From Chryseobacterium sp. Leaf404 (GTDB taxonomy: Bacteria > Bacteroidota > Bacteroidia > Flavobacteriales > Weeksellaceae), in the NCBI RefSeq assembly GCF_001424145.1, contig NZ_LMQM01000015.1, forward strand, positions 915 through 64,914: a stretch of DNA of 64,000 nucleotides, written 5' to 3'. Shown one piece after another: positions 9,473 to 17,187 of the stretch (the first letter of the stretch is position 1; the number at the start of each line of letters is the position of its first letter). The notes under the pieces were generated by a model that worked only from the letters and a program-made list of their open reading frames with translations, was not told the origin of the DNA and ran no database searches. A program made the position numbers and the translations under genes.

Positions 9473-10066
9473 ATGAAAGTTAAAAATGTCATTCTGATAC
9501 TACTCATTCTTATTTCCTGTAATGAAAAAAATTATGGGAATAATCATTTTGAAGATCTTGACATTTATAACGAAAAGCAAATCAATAATTTCCTTCAGTT
9601 TTTTCTTAAAAATTTAGATGATAAGGATGATTTTTCTTTAATGCTATCGAACACTAAATTTTGTGGCAATAGACTGGACAAAGATTCCGTACTTCATCAA
9701 CCGGAAAAATGGCTGGTTACAAAATCGCAGTCCGATTCTTTATTTACCGGTGAAGATATGGTTTCAATTAAAGAACAATTAAATGATAAAAGAAATTATG
9801 TTATTCTGAAAGAAAATGTTGAGCAAAAAATTCTGAATTCAGATTCTTTAAGAGCAGAAAATATAAAATTCGGAAATTGGCAAAGTACAAAAATAGATTC
9901 TTTACGAAAAATAAGTACCTCAAAAGCTTTGGAATATATCAGACGGGAAAGGCCTGTGGAATATTATAACTATAAAAAGAAATTTACTCCAATTATATAT
10001 TTCGACAAACCTATTTTTCTAAAAGATAAAAACAAAGTCATTTTTTCATACTACTATTACCACTGA
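9473..10066 (+). pseudogene. small lipoprotein interrupted near its C-terminus by an in-frame TGA
   Basis: The open frame encodes 197 residues. It begins with a lipoprotein signal (MKVKNVILILLILISC, lipidated Cys near 16) and continues as a charged, unrecognised domain rich in Asp, Lys and Ser. The stop TGA is at 10064-10066. After it the same frame stays open for 29 more codons to TAA at 10154-10156, encoding a plausible C-terminus (…ALYEFRNGKWFKLKIIYL…). A single base change, for example TCA to TGA, would explain this, so the gene is probably truncated, or the base is a sequencing error. ATG 9473 is 11 bases after pncB. Function unknown. Confidence 0.6.
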
Positions 10067-10201
10067 GAAATGAATGCCCGACAGGAAACAGCTCTCTACG
10101 AATTTCGAAACGGAAAATGGTTTAAACTTAAAATCATTTATTTGACAGTAAGCTAAAACTTCCGAAATTTACAATTGCTATTAACTTGTTAAACATTTAA
10201 A

Positions 10202-10711
10202 ATGATGAAAAATTTACTTCTACTCAGCGGAATCATCTTTACTTTAATTTCCTGCTCGATCCAAACAAAAGCTCAAAATGGCAAGCCTGGAAAAGAAGGC
10301 GTTTCTACAAATTCTAAGATTCCCTTTAACCAAAAACTCGCAGATTCCTTAGGCGCAGACCAATACGGAATGAAGGGCTACACGATTGTAATGCTCACAA
10401 CAGGAACTGCAAAAATTGAAGACAAAGCCAAAAAAGCCGAACTGATGAAAGGTCACATGGAAAACATCGGAAAGCTTGCCAAAGAAGGAAAAATTACCGT
10501 AGCCGGACCGTTTTTAGAAAAAAACCAGCGCGACTATCGTGGGATGTTTATCTTCAATACAAAATCAAAAGAAGAAGCAGAATCCTGGGTAAAAACAGAT
10601 CCCGCCGTGGCCGCAGGAATTTTCAACTATGAAATTTTTGCCTGGTATGGTTCTGCAGCGTTGCCACTGTATTTGAAGCATCACGATGAGATTGCCAAAG
10701 AGAATCCCTAA
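10202..10711 (+). CDS. secreted YCII-related protein
   Basis: A 169-residue protein with a signal peptide and a Cys that could be a lipobox (TLISCS, Cys at about 19). It is followed from about residue 55 by a YCII-like alpha/beta barrel of the dimeric ferredoxin-like fold. Matching features are YTIVMLTTG, the long helix with HMENIGKLAKEGKITVAGPF, the GMFIF strand and the AESWVKTDPAV segment. YCII proteins are small putative enzymes of uncertain chemistry; an exported version is common in Bacteroidota. It starts 45 bases after the extended end of the interrupted lipoprotein gene and precedes another small membrane protein by 18 bases. Confidence 0.75.
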   Translation: MMKNLLLLSGIIFTLISCSIQTKAQNGKPGKEGVSTNSKIPFNQKLADSLGADQYGMKGYTIVMLTTGTAKIEDKAKKAELMKGHMENIGKLAKEGKITVAGPFLEKNQRDYRGMFIFNTKSKEEAESWVKTDPAVAAGIFNYEIFAWYGSAALPLYLKHHDEIAKENP

Positions 10712-10729
10712 AACTAAAGAGAAATTTCT

Positions 10730-11185
10730 ATGAACAAATATTTAAAAGGCTGTCTAGTAATTCTCGGAATTTTAATCTTACTCGCTTCTATTATTGCAGG
10801 ATTTTTTTATTATCAAATGTCCACCAGCAGAGAACGCAGTGAGGCAGATCATTTAGAATGTGCGAGCATTCAATATATTATGAATGATACTAAAATAGAA
10901 ATTTCAGATAGTCTCATGGCTAAAAATTCCGGAAATATAAGACTGTACCTTATAAAGGATTCAGTAAAAATCGACTCAGCAGAAATTTCGAATCAGCATA
11001 AAGACAGAATTGAGTTCAATTTGCCATTTGAAAAAGCGCCCATATCAAGTACCATCCTCATAAAAACTGTCTATCATGAATTTTTGATTGAAAACATGAA
11101 GTATTTTAATGACGAAAAATGGGGAATGTTTGGATACTTAGGAAAAGACTGTCAGTTTTCGTACGACTATAAAAAATTGAAATAA
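10730..11185 (+). CDS. hypothetical single-span membrane protein
   Basis: This 151-residue protein starts with MNKYLKGC and one hydrophobic helix (about residues 8-28), so it is probably anchored with the rest outside. The outer part is a charged, beta-rich domain without motifs I recognise. It begins 18 bases after the YCII-like gene and is followed directly by a terminator. The two are likely cotranscribed. No function is suggested. Confidence 0.6.
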   Translation: MNKYLKGCLVILGILILLASIIAGFFYYQMSTSRERSEADHLECASIQYIMNDTKIEISDSLMAKNSGNIRLYLIKDSVKIDSAEISNQHKDRIEFNLPFEKAPISSTILIKTVYHEFLIENMKYFNDEKWGMFGYLGKDCQFSYDYKKLK

Positions 11186-11190
11186 CAACA

Positions 11191-11215
11191 ACCTCGCAAA
11201 CCTGCGAGGTTTTTT
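11191..11215 (+). terminator. rho-independent terminator
   Basis: ACCTCGCA and TGCGAGGT pair perfectly around a 4-base loop (AACC) and run into TTTTTT. It ends the 10202-11185 transcript, six bases after the stop. Confidence 0.85.
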
Positions 11216-11242
11216 CATATCTTTAATTAAAACTAAACTACC

Positions 11243-11998
11243 ATGAAAACCATTGAAGAAGTACTGAAAAAATTAGATGAAATCATCATCTTGAGCAAAG
11301 AAAACAAAAGCACCATTGGATATTTCGCATGTACCTACAGAATTATGACCACCCAGGTTTTAAAGGGAATTCAGCAGAAAAAATTTGAAAACAACCCGAG
11401 AATGACTTTGCTCGACATTGCTTTTGCAACAAGATATTTAGATGCCTGGACAAATTATTCTAAAGGTAAAAAATGTACCAATGCTTGGTTTTTGGCATTT
11501 GAAGCGACAAAAAATAAAGAACTTCTGATTCTTCAGCATATATTTTTGGGAATGAATGCGCACATCAATTTAGATTTGGGAATTTCCGCTGCGTCGATTA
11601 TGCCTTACAGAAAAATCAATCCGTTAAAAACAGATTTTGAGAGAATCAATTCTGTCATTGCGTCCATCAACCAAAATGTGCAGGATTCTTTAAATAAAAT
11701 CTGTTATCCCGTGAATTTGATCGACAAATTATCAAACGGAAAAGATAACGCTGTTTTAGATTTTGCAATTTCAAAAGCAAGAGATACTTCCTGGGCGACG
11801 GCGGTTATTTCTTCCAACACACCCAACTTTTTAAATGAAAACGTTATCGGAATTGTAGATTATGCAGCAGCAAAAATAGCTTCACAAATTCTTCATCCGA
11901 AATTACTTTCTTCAAATTTGGCTAAAGAGTTGAAGAAATGCGAAAGCAGTGATGTGGTCAAAAATATTGAGATTCTGGAGAAAACAAAAACAACTTAA
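11243..11998 (+). CDS. hypothetical protein, probably DUF5995 family
   Basis: A soluble, mostly helical 251-residue protein without a signal peptide. Recognisable blocks are NPRMTLLDIAFATRYLDAW, then AWFLAFEATKNKELLILQHIFLGMNAHINLDLG, which resemble the DUF5995 family as I remember it. The HINLDLG motif is the most characteristic. The family has no established function; the buried His and Asp residues would suit a metal or substrate site, but this is speculation. The gene stands alone between a terminator and rmuC. Confidence 0.6.
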   Translation: MKTIEEVLKKLDEIIILSKENKSTIGYFACTYRIMTTQVLKGIQQKKFENNPRMTLLDIAFATRYLDAWTNYSKGKKCTNAWFLAFEATKNKELLILQHIFLGMNAHINLDLGISAASIMPYRKINPLKTDFERINSVIASINQNVQDSLNKICYPVNLIDKLSNGKDNAVLDFAISKARDTSWATAVISSNTPNFLNENVIGIVDYAAAKIASQILHPKLLSSNLAKELKKCESSDVVKNIEILEKTKTT

Positions 11999-12110
11999 CA
12001 AAAATTCATATTTCAAAATATTCTCTCTAAAATTCACAGAGTTCGAAAACCTGTGAGGTTTGTGGAAAACAAAATCAAATTCATTATTTTCCGTTTCGTA
12101 TTTTTGAAAA

Positions 12111-13472
12111 ATGGAAATCACATACCTGATCATCGGCTGTTTTATTGGAGGAATTTTAGGTTCAGCCATCATTTATTTTTATCTGAAATCTTCGATGGTT
12201 TCAAGAAATTCTTTTGATGAATTAAATGTTTTAAATATTAAATCCAACGCAGATTTACAAAATTTGAATCTTAAAATTCAGGATTTAGAACAAATTATTA
12301 AACTTGAAAAAGAAAACAATCTTCAACAGACTGATCTTTTAAATGATTTAAAGAATGAGTTTGCAAAAGTCTCCGCCGAAAACACTTTTCTGAAAGCCCA
12401 AAAAGAAGAAACAAAAAAAATTCAGGAAGAAGGAAAACAGCAGTTTGAAAATTTAGCCAACAAAATTTTAGAAGAAAAAACTGAAAAGTTTACCACTTTA
12501 AACCAAAATAATCTTAAAAATATTCTTGAACCTTTTCAGGAAAAAATCAATGACTTGAAGAATAAAGTCAATGAAGCGTATGAAAAGGAAAACAAAGAAC
12601 GTTTTTCACTTGGCGAACGGGTAAAGGAACTCGCTTTACTTAATCAGCAAATATCCGAAGATGCAAAAAGACTGACGAAAGCGTTAAAAGGCGAAAGCAA
12701 AACCCAGGGAAACTGGGGCGAAATGATTCTGGAAAGTATTCTGGAGAAATCCGGATTGGTAAAAGGCAGAGAATATTTTTTAGAGCATGAACTCCGAGAC
12801 GAAGATAATAAAGCGCTATTTTCAGAATTTTCGGGTAAAAAAATGCGTCCTGATGCGGTGGTAAAATATCCCGACGAGAGAAATGTAATTATAGATTCTA
12901 AAGTTTCTCTTACCGCCTTCACAGAACTGGTAGACGAAACTGATCCTGAAATTTATCAAATCAAAATAAACCGGCATTTATCTTCCGTAAAAAATCACAT
13001 CAATCAATTAAGCCAAAAAGCCTACGATGATTACGGAAAATCTCTGGATTTCGTGATGATGTTTATCCCGAGCGAACCGGCTTATATTGCAGCAATGCAG
13101 GCAGACCAAAACCTCTGGAATTTCGCTTACGACAGAAGAATTTTACTTTTAAACCCGAGCAATTTAATTACTTCACTGAAATTAATTTCTGATTTATGGA
13201 AAAGAGAATATCAAAACAGAAATTCTATGGAAATCGCGGAACGTGGAGCGAAATTATACGATAAATTTGCGGGTTTCGTAGAAAATTTAGAAAAAGTTGG
13301 GAAAAATTTAGATCAGGCAAAAAATGTGTACAACGATGCATTCAAACAGCTTTCATCCGGAAATGACAATTTGATTTCGCAAACCCAGAAACTGAAAGCA
13401 TTAGGAGTGAAAAACAAAAAAGAATTGCCACAAAGTCTGAAAGATGAAGCAAATCGCCTTTGTGAAGAGTGA
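12111..13472 (+). CDS. rmuC: DNA recombination protein RmuC
   Basis: RmuC proteins limit DNA inversions between inverted repeats and have a PD-(D/E)XK-like nuclease core. The 453-residue protein shows the standard layout. An N-terminal membrane helix spans residues 5-25. A long coiled coil covers about 35-190. The conserved core follows, with QGNWGEMILESILEKSGLVKGREY, RPDAVVKYPDERNVIIDSKVSL and MMFIPSEPAYIAAM. A TATTTTTG box lies only 5 bases before the ATG (12099-12106), so if it is a promoter the mRNA would be nearly leaderless; it may be chance. The preceding spacer holds nothing else. Confidence 0.93.
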   Translation: MEITYLIIGCFIGGILGSAIIYFYLKSSMVSRNSFDELNVLNIKSNADLQNLNLKIQDLEQIIKLEKENNLQQTDLLNDLKNEFAKVSAENTFLKAQKEETKKIQEEGKQQFENLANKILEEKTEKFTTLNQNNLKNILEPFQEKINDLKNKVNEAYEKENKERFSLGERVKELALLNQQISEDAKRLTKALKGESKTQGNWGEMILESILEKSGLVKGREYFLEHELRDEDNKALFSEFSGKKMRPDAVVKYPDERNVIIDSKVSLTAFTELVDETDPEIYQIKINRHLSSVKNHINQLSQKAYDDYGKSLDFVMMFIPSEPAYIAAMQADQNLWNFAYDRRILLLNPSNLITSLKLISDLWKREYQNRNSMEIAERGAKLYDKFAGFVENLEKVGKNLDQAKNVYNDAFKQLSSGNDNLISQTQKLKALGVKNKKELPQSLKDEANRLCEE

Positions 13473-13541
13473 GGGGTGATAACTGACAATCATTTTTAAA
13501 ACCTTATTTTTGCATCAATTATCCCTTATCATCCAGCAATC

Positions 13542-14309
13542 ATGATCATCGAAAGTTTTCAAAACGAAAAAATAAAACACATCACCAAACTTTTAACAGA
13601 CAACAGGTTCAGAAAAAAGGCTGATGTCTTTGTGGTGGAAGGTCAGCAGGAAAACGAAAGAGCTTTGAAATACAGTTTTGAGCCTGTAGAATTCTACATT
13701 TGCGACACAATTTTCAAGGGAAAACATCCAAGTGGAAAAACGCATTTAGTCACCGACAAGGTGTATGAAAAAATAGCTTACCGCGGAACATCTGAGGGAA
13801 TAATTGGTATTTTTAAAACAAAAGAGTGTCATCTTAAAGGCTTTACACCTAAGAAAGATTCTACAGTAATCATTGTGGAAGGTGTAGAAAAGCCGGGTAA
13901 TCTGGGAGCCATACTTAGAAGCTGCGAAGCCTTTGGGATTGATGCTTTAATTGTAGCTGACGGGAAGACAGATTTTTATAATCCAAATGTCATCCGGTCA
14001 AGCGTTGGCTGTCTCTTCGGAATGGAAATTTTTCAGGCTGAAAACAGTGAAGTCTATGAATTTTTACAGGTAAATCAATTTAATATTTACACCACCATTA
14101 TGGATGAAACATCTGATGATCTTTACAAAAGAGATTTCACTCTACGCTCCGCAGTTGTTTTTGGAACCGAACACTCCGGTTTAAGTGACTTCTGGATCGG
14201 TAAAGGTATGAATACTTTAATTCCTATGAGCGGAAGCATCGATTCTCTTAACCTCAGCAACGCGGTTGCAATTACCTGCTACGAAACTTTAAAACAGAAA
14301 AAGTCTTAG
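13542..14309 (+). CDS. SpoU/TrmH-family RNA 2'-O-methyltransferase
   Basis: The 255-residue protein has the SPOUT knot fold. The first part (about 1-95) is the substrate-binding domain, beginning with the typical IESFQNEKIKHITKLL. The catalytic domain has motif 1 GNLGAILRSCEAFGID, motif 2 NPNVIRSSVGCLFG and motif 3 IPMSGSIDSLNLSNAVAI. It methylates ribose in rRNA or tRNA with S-adenosylmethionine, but which nucleotide cannot be told. A TATTTTTG box at 13505-13512 may be the promoter. A bidirectional terminator follows. Confidence 0.9.
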   Translation: MIIESFQNEKIKHITKLLTDNRFRKKADVFVVEGQQENERALKYSFEPVEFYICDTIFKGKHPSGKTHLVTDKVYEKIAYRGTSEGIIGIFKTKECHLKGFTPKKDSTVIIVEGVEKPGNLGAILRSCEAFGIDALIVADGKTDFYNPNVIRSSVGCLFGMEIFQAENSEVYEFLQVNQFNIYTTIMDETSDDLYKRDFTLRSAVVFGTEHSGLSDFWIGKGMNTLIPMSGSIDSLNLSNAVAITCYETLKQKKS

Positions 14310-14337
14310 ATTCTGATGAAAATGAAAGCCACAAAAA

Positions 14338-14366
14338 AACCGCTTCGCTGTGCGAAACGGTTCTTT
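14338..14366. terminator. bidirectional terminator
   Basis: AACCG-C-TTCG and CGAA-A-CGGTT form a hairpin with TTCTTTT on the + side and seven T on the reverse side. It separates the convergent methyltransferase gene and the small lipoprotein gene. Confidence 0.8.
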
Positions 14367-14385
14367 TGTTGTAAGTCGTAGCTGA

Positions 14386-14646
14386 TTAGTGCTTAACTTC
14401 TTCTTTCTTAGCTTCAGCTTTTACTTCTTCTTTAGCAACTTCAGCAGTAGCTTTTACAGAATCTTTAGCAACTTCAGCACCAGTTTTGATAGAATCAACA
14501 GCAGCATCTTTAGTAGAATCGATAGCAGCAACTGTAGAATCTTTAGTCTCTTCTACTGAATCTTTACCTTCAGTTGCAGCATCACCTTTTTTACAAGCAA
14601 CTAATGAGATAGCAGCGATAGCAGCTACGAATAATGACTTTTTCAT
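14386..14646 (-). CDS. small Ala/Lys/Glu-rich lipoprotein
   Basis: An 86-residue protein with a lipoprotein signal (lipobox LVAC, Cys18) followed by a low-complexity chain of Asp-Ser-Thr-Lys/Ala-Val-Ala-Lys segments, such as KDSTVAAIDSTKDAAVDSIK and repeated EVAKDSVK/EVAKEEVK. It is probably helical, soluble on the periplasmic side and highly charged. Similar small abundant lipoproteins are common in Chryseobacterium-like genomes; no function is known. A TACCTTTG box at 14723-14716 could be its -7 element. The terminator lies just after the stop. Confidence 0.7.
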   Translation of the reverse strand: MKKSLFVAAIAAISLVACKKGDAATEGKDSVEETKDSTVAAIDSTKDAAVDSIKTGAEVAKDSVKATAEVAKEEVKAEAKKEEVKH

Positions 14647-14828
14647 AATAAATTAAATTTAATTTGTTAATATTGTTTTTTAAAATCTCTTTTCTGTTCT
14701 GTTATTTGAACAAGACAAAGGTATAGCAGATGAAAAATTTGTTTATGAAAAACAATTGTAATAACTTTGTAAAACAGTTTTACAATTAAACTTTATTGAA
14801 AATCAATACTTTAAATATATTTTAGAAA

Positions 14829-15998
14829 TTGACTGATCTGGATTTATTACACTTTGAGCAACTGAAAAAATCGGTTCAGGCTCAATATTTAACCCAATAC
14901 ACCCCTTCATTTGATGAAATTTCAAAATGGAAGGGTATAGATATCATCTATTTTCAGGAAGATCTCAGAAAAAAGGCAAAAGGAAACATCAGCGAAAAAT
15001 CTTTTTATACCTATTTTAAATCTTCCCCTGTCGCTAAATTACCCAGAATCGATATGCTTAATTTATTGAGTATTTATGCGGGTTTCGACTCTTGGTATGA
15101 CTTTAAAAAACAAAATCTTTTTGCCGGAGAATTATTGAGAGACGAGGATGAAATAACCGACAATGATTTAAAAGAATTAGAAAAAACGGTTTCTGCATCA
15201 ATAAATCTCGAAGGAAATCCTGAAAACCGAAATATTGAGGCAAAAAGCGAGACAATTCTTAATGATTTACAAAAATCAAATACTGATAATCAAAAAGTTA
15301 AGGAATTTCCGCAAAATACACCTTTGCCTGAAAATAGTCGTATTACAACGTCTAAAAAAAGCTTTCAGAAGACTGCTTGGATTGCCGCAAGCTCAGTTTT
15401 CGTCATTTTACTGGGACTTTTAGGTTTTAAAGATGAAATTTTTCAGAAAACTTATACTTATCATTTCACGGATGCCGACAGAAATCAAGGTGTTCAGAGT
15501 GATATTGAAATAAAAGTGATCAAAGAAAATGAATCTCCTATTCTTTATAGAATTAAGCCGGGTGAAAAATTTGTGTATCCTTCAAAAGACAAATCTTTAA
15601 AAATGCAGATCAGCTCGGCAGTTTATGAGAATCTTGAGGTCAACAGAAATCTTGAAAATGCACCAAAAGAAGAAACTATAGAGTTGAAACCTGACGATTA
15701 TAAGATGGCACTCTATTATTTCTCTATAAAAGATATTAAAGGCGACAATTCCGAACAGCTTATACAGCAAAAAAGAAAACAGCTTGAAAATCTAATCAGC
15801 AATGCTGCAGTAATCACTCAGGTTTATGACAGCGACATTTATGGTCTGGAATCCTTAGACAAAGAAGATTACATCACGCTTGTAACCACCCCAACGACAT
15901 CCCTTAAAAACCTCAATGTTATCGAAATGAAAAAAGATAACAAAGGAAAAATTGTATCTATAAAATTTAAAATCTCAAACAATGAAAATAACCCTTAA
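14829..15998 (+). CDS. hypothetical membrane protein with internal single span
   Basis: This 389-residue protein starts with TTG (no ATG upstream). The N-terminal cytoplasmic part (about 1-100) contains a helical block with SEKSFYTYFK and KLPRIDMLNLLSIYAGFDSWYDFKKQ, a motif I have seen at the start of several Bacteroidota proteins of unknown role. An acidic linker follows, then one membrane span at about 183-200, then a beta-rich exported domain. This layout suits a sensor or adaptor across the inner membrane, but that is inference. It overlaps the next lipoprotein gene by 17 bases, so the two are cotranscribed. Confidence 0.6.
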   Translation: MTDLDLLHFEQLKKSVQAQYLTQYTPSFDEISKWKGIDIIYFQEDLRKKAKGNISEKSFYTYFKSSPVAKLPRIDMLNLLSIYAGFDSWYDFKKQNLFAGELLRDEDEITDNDLKELEKTVSASINLEGNPENRNIEAKSETILNDLQKSNTDNQKVKEFPQNTPLPENSRITTSKKSFQKTAWIAASSVFVILLGLLGFKDEIFQKTYTYHFTDADRNQGVQSDIEIKVIKENESPILYRIKPGEKFVYPSKDKSLKMQISSAVYENLEVNRNLENAPKEETIELKPDDYKMALYYFSIKDIKGDNSEQLIQQKRKQLENLISNAAVITQVYDSDIYGLESLDKEDYITLVTTPTTSLKNLNVIEMKKDNKGKIVSIKFKISNNENNP

Positions 15999-16563
15999 CT
16001 TTTTGTTTTTGACGATAATTCTCAGCATTGCTGTAATTGCCTGTAAGAAAAAAGATGAAACGCCGCCCGTGAGCGATCTGGATAAACTTAGAAATACAGA
16101 AAATATCTCTGTAAAAATGGACAGTGCGCAAGCCATCAACGCCATTACGATGCAGAAAGTACAGGACGTGCTGGATCTTTCAACACTTTATCTTTCCGGA
16201 AATAAAAAGACAGAGATTGACAAAGCAATCTATGCCAAAATTGAAAAATACTTTGAAAAATCAGATTCCACCACGTTTCAGGGGTTATTTAAAGAGCTGG
16301 AAAGTCTACAGGTGAAGAAAATAAAAGTGAGCAACATCAATGTTTTTAAACAGATTAAGGACAGAGACACCTTAGATTTCGCAAAATTCAATGTGGAATA
16401 TTTTAATTCTAAAAATAAATCGATGGGTACTTTTGAGAGAAATGCCCAATATACATTGGTTTATAAACAGGAACAGATGAATAAAGAGTTTAAGTTTTAC
16501 TTTCTGAAATTCTATTCAGATCCGCCTGCAAAAGACAGTACAGCGGTGGGTGTAATCAAATAA
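15982..16563 (+). CDS. hypothetical lipoprotein
   Basis: A 193-residue protein with a lipoprotein signal peptide (IAVIAC, Cys near 21) and KKKDE just after it. The mature part is charged with no recognised domain. The ATG lies inside the end of the preceding membrane-protein gene. Its last 52 bases overlap the end of the convergent cyclo-ligase gene. The pairing with the gene before it suggests the lipoprotein works with that membrane protein's exported domain. Confidence 0.6.
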   Translation: MKITLNFLFLTIILSIAVIACKKKDETPPVSDLDKLRNTENISVKMDSAQAINAITMQKVQDVLDLSTLYLSGNKKTEIDKAIYAKIEKYFEKSDSTTFQGLFKELESLQVKKIKVSNINVFKQIKDRDTLDFAKFNVEYFNSKNKSMGTFERNAQYTLVYKQEQMNKEFKFYFLKFYSDPPAKDSTAVGVIK

Positions 16564-17087
16564 TCCACAGGAATGTCTTCTTCCCAGACATCATCAATAC
16601 ATTCGTCGGGGTTAAAATAATTGATTCCGATTTTTTTTGAATGTTTTGAAATACCGCTGAAAAATCCGTCATAAAAACCTTTGCCGTAGCCTACTCTATT
16701 GCCTTTTGAATCGCAGTACAGAAGTGGTGTGATAACAAAATCGAAATCTAAAACTGCAGAATCTTCATTAGAAACCGGTTCAGAAATTCCCCAACTGTTG
16801 ATTTTAAATTGAGTTTCAGCACAGATTTCAACAGAGATTAATTTAGTCTCAACAATTTTAGGAACGAAAACTCTGATATTCCGGCTTAGAAAATAATCAA
16901 TGAAAATCTGGGTATTGATTTCTTTAAACTTTTCAATCGGAATAAAAATATGAATTTTCTGATTGGGTAAAGGTTTAAAATGATTGATAAAGTTTTTAAA
17001 AATATCTTTAGAGAGCTGGAAAATTTCTTTTTCATAAAGAGATTTTCTTTTTTCTAAATACCTTTTTCTAAGTTCGTTTTTCTCCAT
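16512..17087 (-). CDS. 5-formyltetrahydrofolate cyclo-ligase
   Basis: The enzyme converts 5-formyl-THF to 5,10-methenyl-THF with ATP. The 191-residue protein carries the family signature GNRVGYGKGFYDGF (phosphate and folate binding) and the early LRKRYLEKRKSL helix with the conserved Arg/Lys. ATG 17087 is preferred to the TTG two codons upstream. The C-terminal 17 codons are read from the strand opposite the end of the convergent lipoprotein gene. Length and motifs are normal. Confidence 0.9.
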   Translation of the reverse strand: MEKNELRKRYLEKRKSLYEKEIFQLSKDIFKNFINHFKPLPNQKIHIFIPIEKFKEINTQIFIDYFLSRNIRVFVPKIVETKLISVEICAETQFKINSWGISEPVSNEDSAVLDFDFVITPLLYCDSKGNRVGYGKGFYDGFFSGISKHSKKIGINYFNPDECIDDVWEEDIPVDYLITPTAVLSFAGGSE

Positions 17088-17187
17088 GTTCAAATTTAAA
17101 AAAGATAGCGCTCCTACGGAGCGCCCTTATGTAAAAATGCAAAATGCTGCTGCACAGATAAAGCTCCGATGCAGTTTTTGATTTAAT

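Noticed and set aside
10064-10066. TGA as selenocysteine or programmed readthrough codon
   Set aside because: No SECIS-like hairpin or selenoprotein context was seen. A plain nonsense change or a sequencing error is simpler.
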